From Anaerolineae bacterium (GTDB taxonomy: Bacteria > Chloroflexota > Anaerolineae > Aggregatilineales > Phototrophicaceae), in contig JADLHH010000597.1 in the NCBI GenBank assembly GCA_020848855.1, forward strand, positions 1-6,545: a DNA stretch of 6,545 nt, written 5' to 3'. The notes under the pieces are model-generated. The model was not told the origin of the DNA, did not search any database, and saw nothing but the letters and a program-made list of their open reading frames with translations. Made by a program: the position numbers and the translations under genes. Position 1 is the stretch's first letter. Each line of letters starts with the position of its first letter. Below are positions 5,835-6,545 of this stretch, one piece after another.

Positions 5835-5863
5835 GGTATAGGGCAATCGCATATTGCCGTCAA
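5835..5863 (-). promoter_or_regulatory. Sigma70-type promoter P1 of the ABC-F gene with palindrome in the spacer
   Basis: -35 TTGACG (5858-5863) and -10 TATACC (5835-5840), 17-base spacer, minus strand; start expected near 5828. The spacer is filled by the inverted repeat GGCAAT-N5-ATTGCC (5842-5858), a position where TetR- or MerR-type regulators often bind. This is the better-matched of the two tandem promoters overall. Confidence 0.55.
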
Positions 5864-5885
5864 ACCAACTCAAACGGGGCTAGCG

Positions 5886-5911
5886 GTAGGGGCGGGTCTC
5901 AGACCCGTCCT
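5886..5911. repeat. GTAGGGGCG-type palindrome in the divergent control region
   Basis: After GTA, GGGCGGGTCT (5890-5899) pairs with AGACCCGTCC (5901-5910) with one wobble, giving about 10 bp around a single central base. It shares the GTAGGGGCG opening with the element at 2078 and resembles 3829-3859. It lies upstream of both divergent genes and has no T-run, so it looks like a dispersed palindromic repeat and not a terminator. Confidence 0.5.
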
Positions 5912-6010
5912 CTCAGCAACCTGCATATGCCATGAATATGCTGACCGGTATGCCGACCGACTGTTGAAACGAGTCTGGACAGGAGCCGTGCTCGCGCGCC
6001 GGACTTCGGT

Positions 6011-6038
6011 TATGATGGTGGGGCTGACGAAATGAGGG
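6011..6038 (+). promoter_or_regulatory. Candidate -10 and RBS of the aldose epimerase gene
   Basis: TATGAT at 6011-6016 differs from the -10 consensus by one base, but no good -35 lies 16-18 bases upstream. GAGGG at 6034-6038 sits close to the ATG at 6042, a short but usable spacing. A start near 6023 would give a leader of about 19 bases. Confidence 0.3.
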
Positions 6039-6041
6039 ATT

Positions 6042-6545
6042 ATGTCACTTCAAATTCTCGAAAACGACTACTGGCAGGTCGGCGTGCTGCCGGAAACCGG
6101 CTCGTCGACCGCCTTCGGGCGTGTTCGGCGCGGCGCGGGCTGGCTGGACGTGATGCGCCCGACCGCCGAGAGCGACTACGGCAACTCCAGCCTGTGCGCC
6201 AGCTTCATAATGCTGCCCTGGAGCAACCGCCTGCGCGACGCGAAGTTCCGCTTCGACGGGCGCGACTACCAGCTTCAGGTGAGTGGCGCTGACGGTACGG
6301 CGGTTCACGGCGCGACCCGGCGGCTGCCGTGGCGGCTGGACAGCGCCGCGCCGGAGCGGGTGGTCACGGCGTTCGACTCGTCCGCGTTCGAGCCGGACAA
6401 GATCAACTTCCCGTTTGCGTTTTCGGCGCGGACGGAATTCTGGCTTGATGGGCGCGACTTTGTGATGAGCCTGACGCTCACGAACGAGTCCGGGCAGCCG
6501 TTCCCCGCCGGGTTTGGGCATCACCCGTATTTCGTGCGCGACCGC
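6042..6545 (+). CDS. Aldose 1-epimerase (galactose mutarotase-like), 3'-partial
   Basis: 168 codons are visible from ATG at 6042 with no stop before the right edge; the family is about 300 residues, so roughly half is shown. The enzyme interconverts alpha and beta anomers of hexoses in the cytosol. Family marks in order: LPWSNRL (58-64) with the conserved Asn62-Arg63 sugar-contact pair, HG at 89-90 (conserved His89), FPFAFSA (123-129) as in the beta-sandwich core, and GFGHHPYF (157-164), where His161 matches the catalytic His of the family's H-x-Y-F motif. The general-base Glu should lie beyond the window. The GHHPYF form is typical of the broader mutarotase-like group, so the substrate need not be galactose. 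It is transcribed divergently from the ABC-F gene; the sugar theme fits the glycosidase-like gene at the left edge. No signal peptide. Confidence 0.88.
   Translation, partial: MSLQILENDYWQVGVLPETGSSTAFGRVRRGAGWLDVMRPTAESDYGNSSLCASFIMLPWSNRLRDAKFRFDGRDYQLQVSGADGTAVHGATRRLPWRLDSAAPERVVTAFDSSAFEPDKINFPFAFSARTEFWLDGRDFVMSLTLTNESGQPFPAGFGHHPYFVRDR

Noticed and set aside
5813..5863. CRISPR-like or transposon-end repeats
   Set aside because: The repeats are 5-8 bases, too few and too short, and are better explained as operator sites.
5579..5935. Plus-strand frame of 118 codons in the divergent region
   Set aside because: There is no RBS, the composition is unlike a protein, and it runs through the ABC-F promoters, leader hairpins and a repeat.

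Overview
The window is GC-rich and densely coded, with Shine-Dalgarno-led bacterial genes. Codon use, the gene content and the GTAGGGGCG-type intergenic palindromes resemble Chloroflexota (Anaerolineae-like) genomes. That placement is inference; there is no marker gene here to prove it.

Layout. (1) Bases 3-2081, plus strand: the 3' part of a large Trp-rich protein that reads like a TIM-barrel glycoside hydrolase with C-terminal accessory domains; its start lies outside the window. (2) Bases 2117-5555, all minus strand, in transcription order: an ABC-F ATPase (3867-5555), a GyrI-like small-molecule-binding protein (3166-3714), an SDR oxidoreductase (2311-3069) and a 64-residue zinc-ribbon protein (2117-2311) joined to the SDR by a TGATG overlap. 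(3) Bases 5556-6041: a 486-bp divergent control region. (4) Bases 6042-6545, plus strand: the 5' part of an aldose 1-epimerase (galactose mutarotase-like) gene that runs off the right edge.

The minus-strand genes are not one simple operon. The ABC-F gene has two good sigma70-type promoters, a possible 10-residue leader peptide, an attenuator-like hairpin with a T-run and a strong RBS. The GyrI-like gene has its own promoter region with a CRP/FNR-type palindrome at about -42, and is followed by a clear intrinsic terminator. The SDR and zinc-ribbon pair are translationally coupled.

Functionally, the two flanking plus-strand genes suggest carbohydrate metabolism. The ABC-F and GyrI-like genes suggest ribosome protection or small-molecule (drug) sensing, but no pathway joins them all. 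The most interesting points are the attenuator-like ABC-F leader, the 24-codon internal duplication in the GyrI-like gene, and the inverted repeat whose two arms supply the last codon and stop of both convergent genes at 2076-2122. I see no tRNA, rRNA, CRISPR array, transposase or phage gene.
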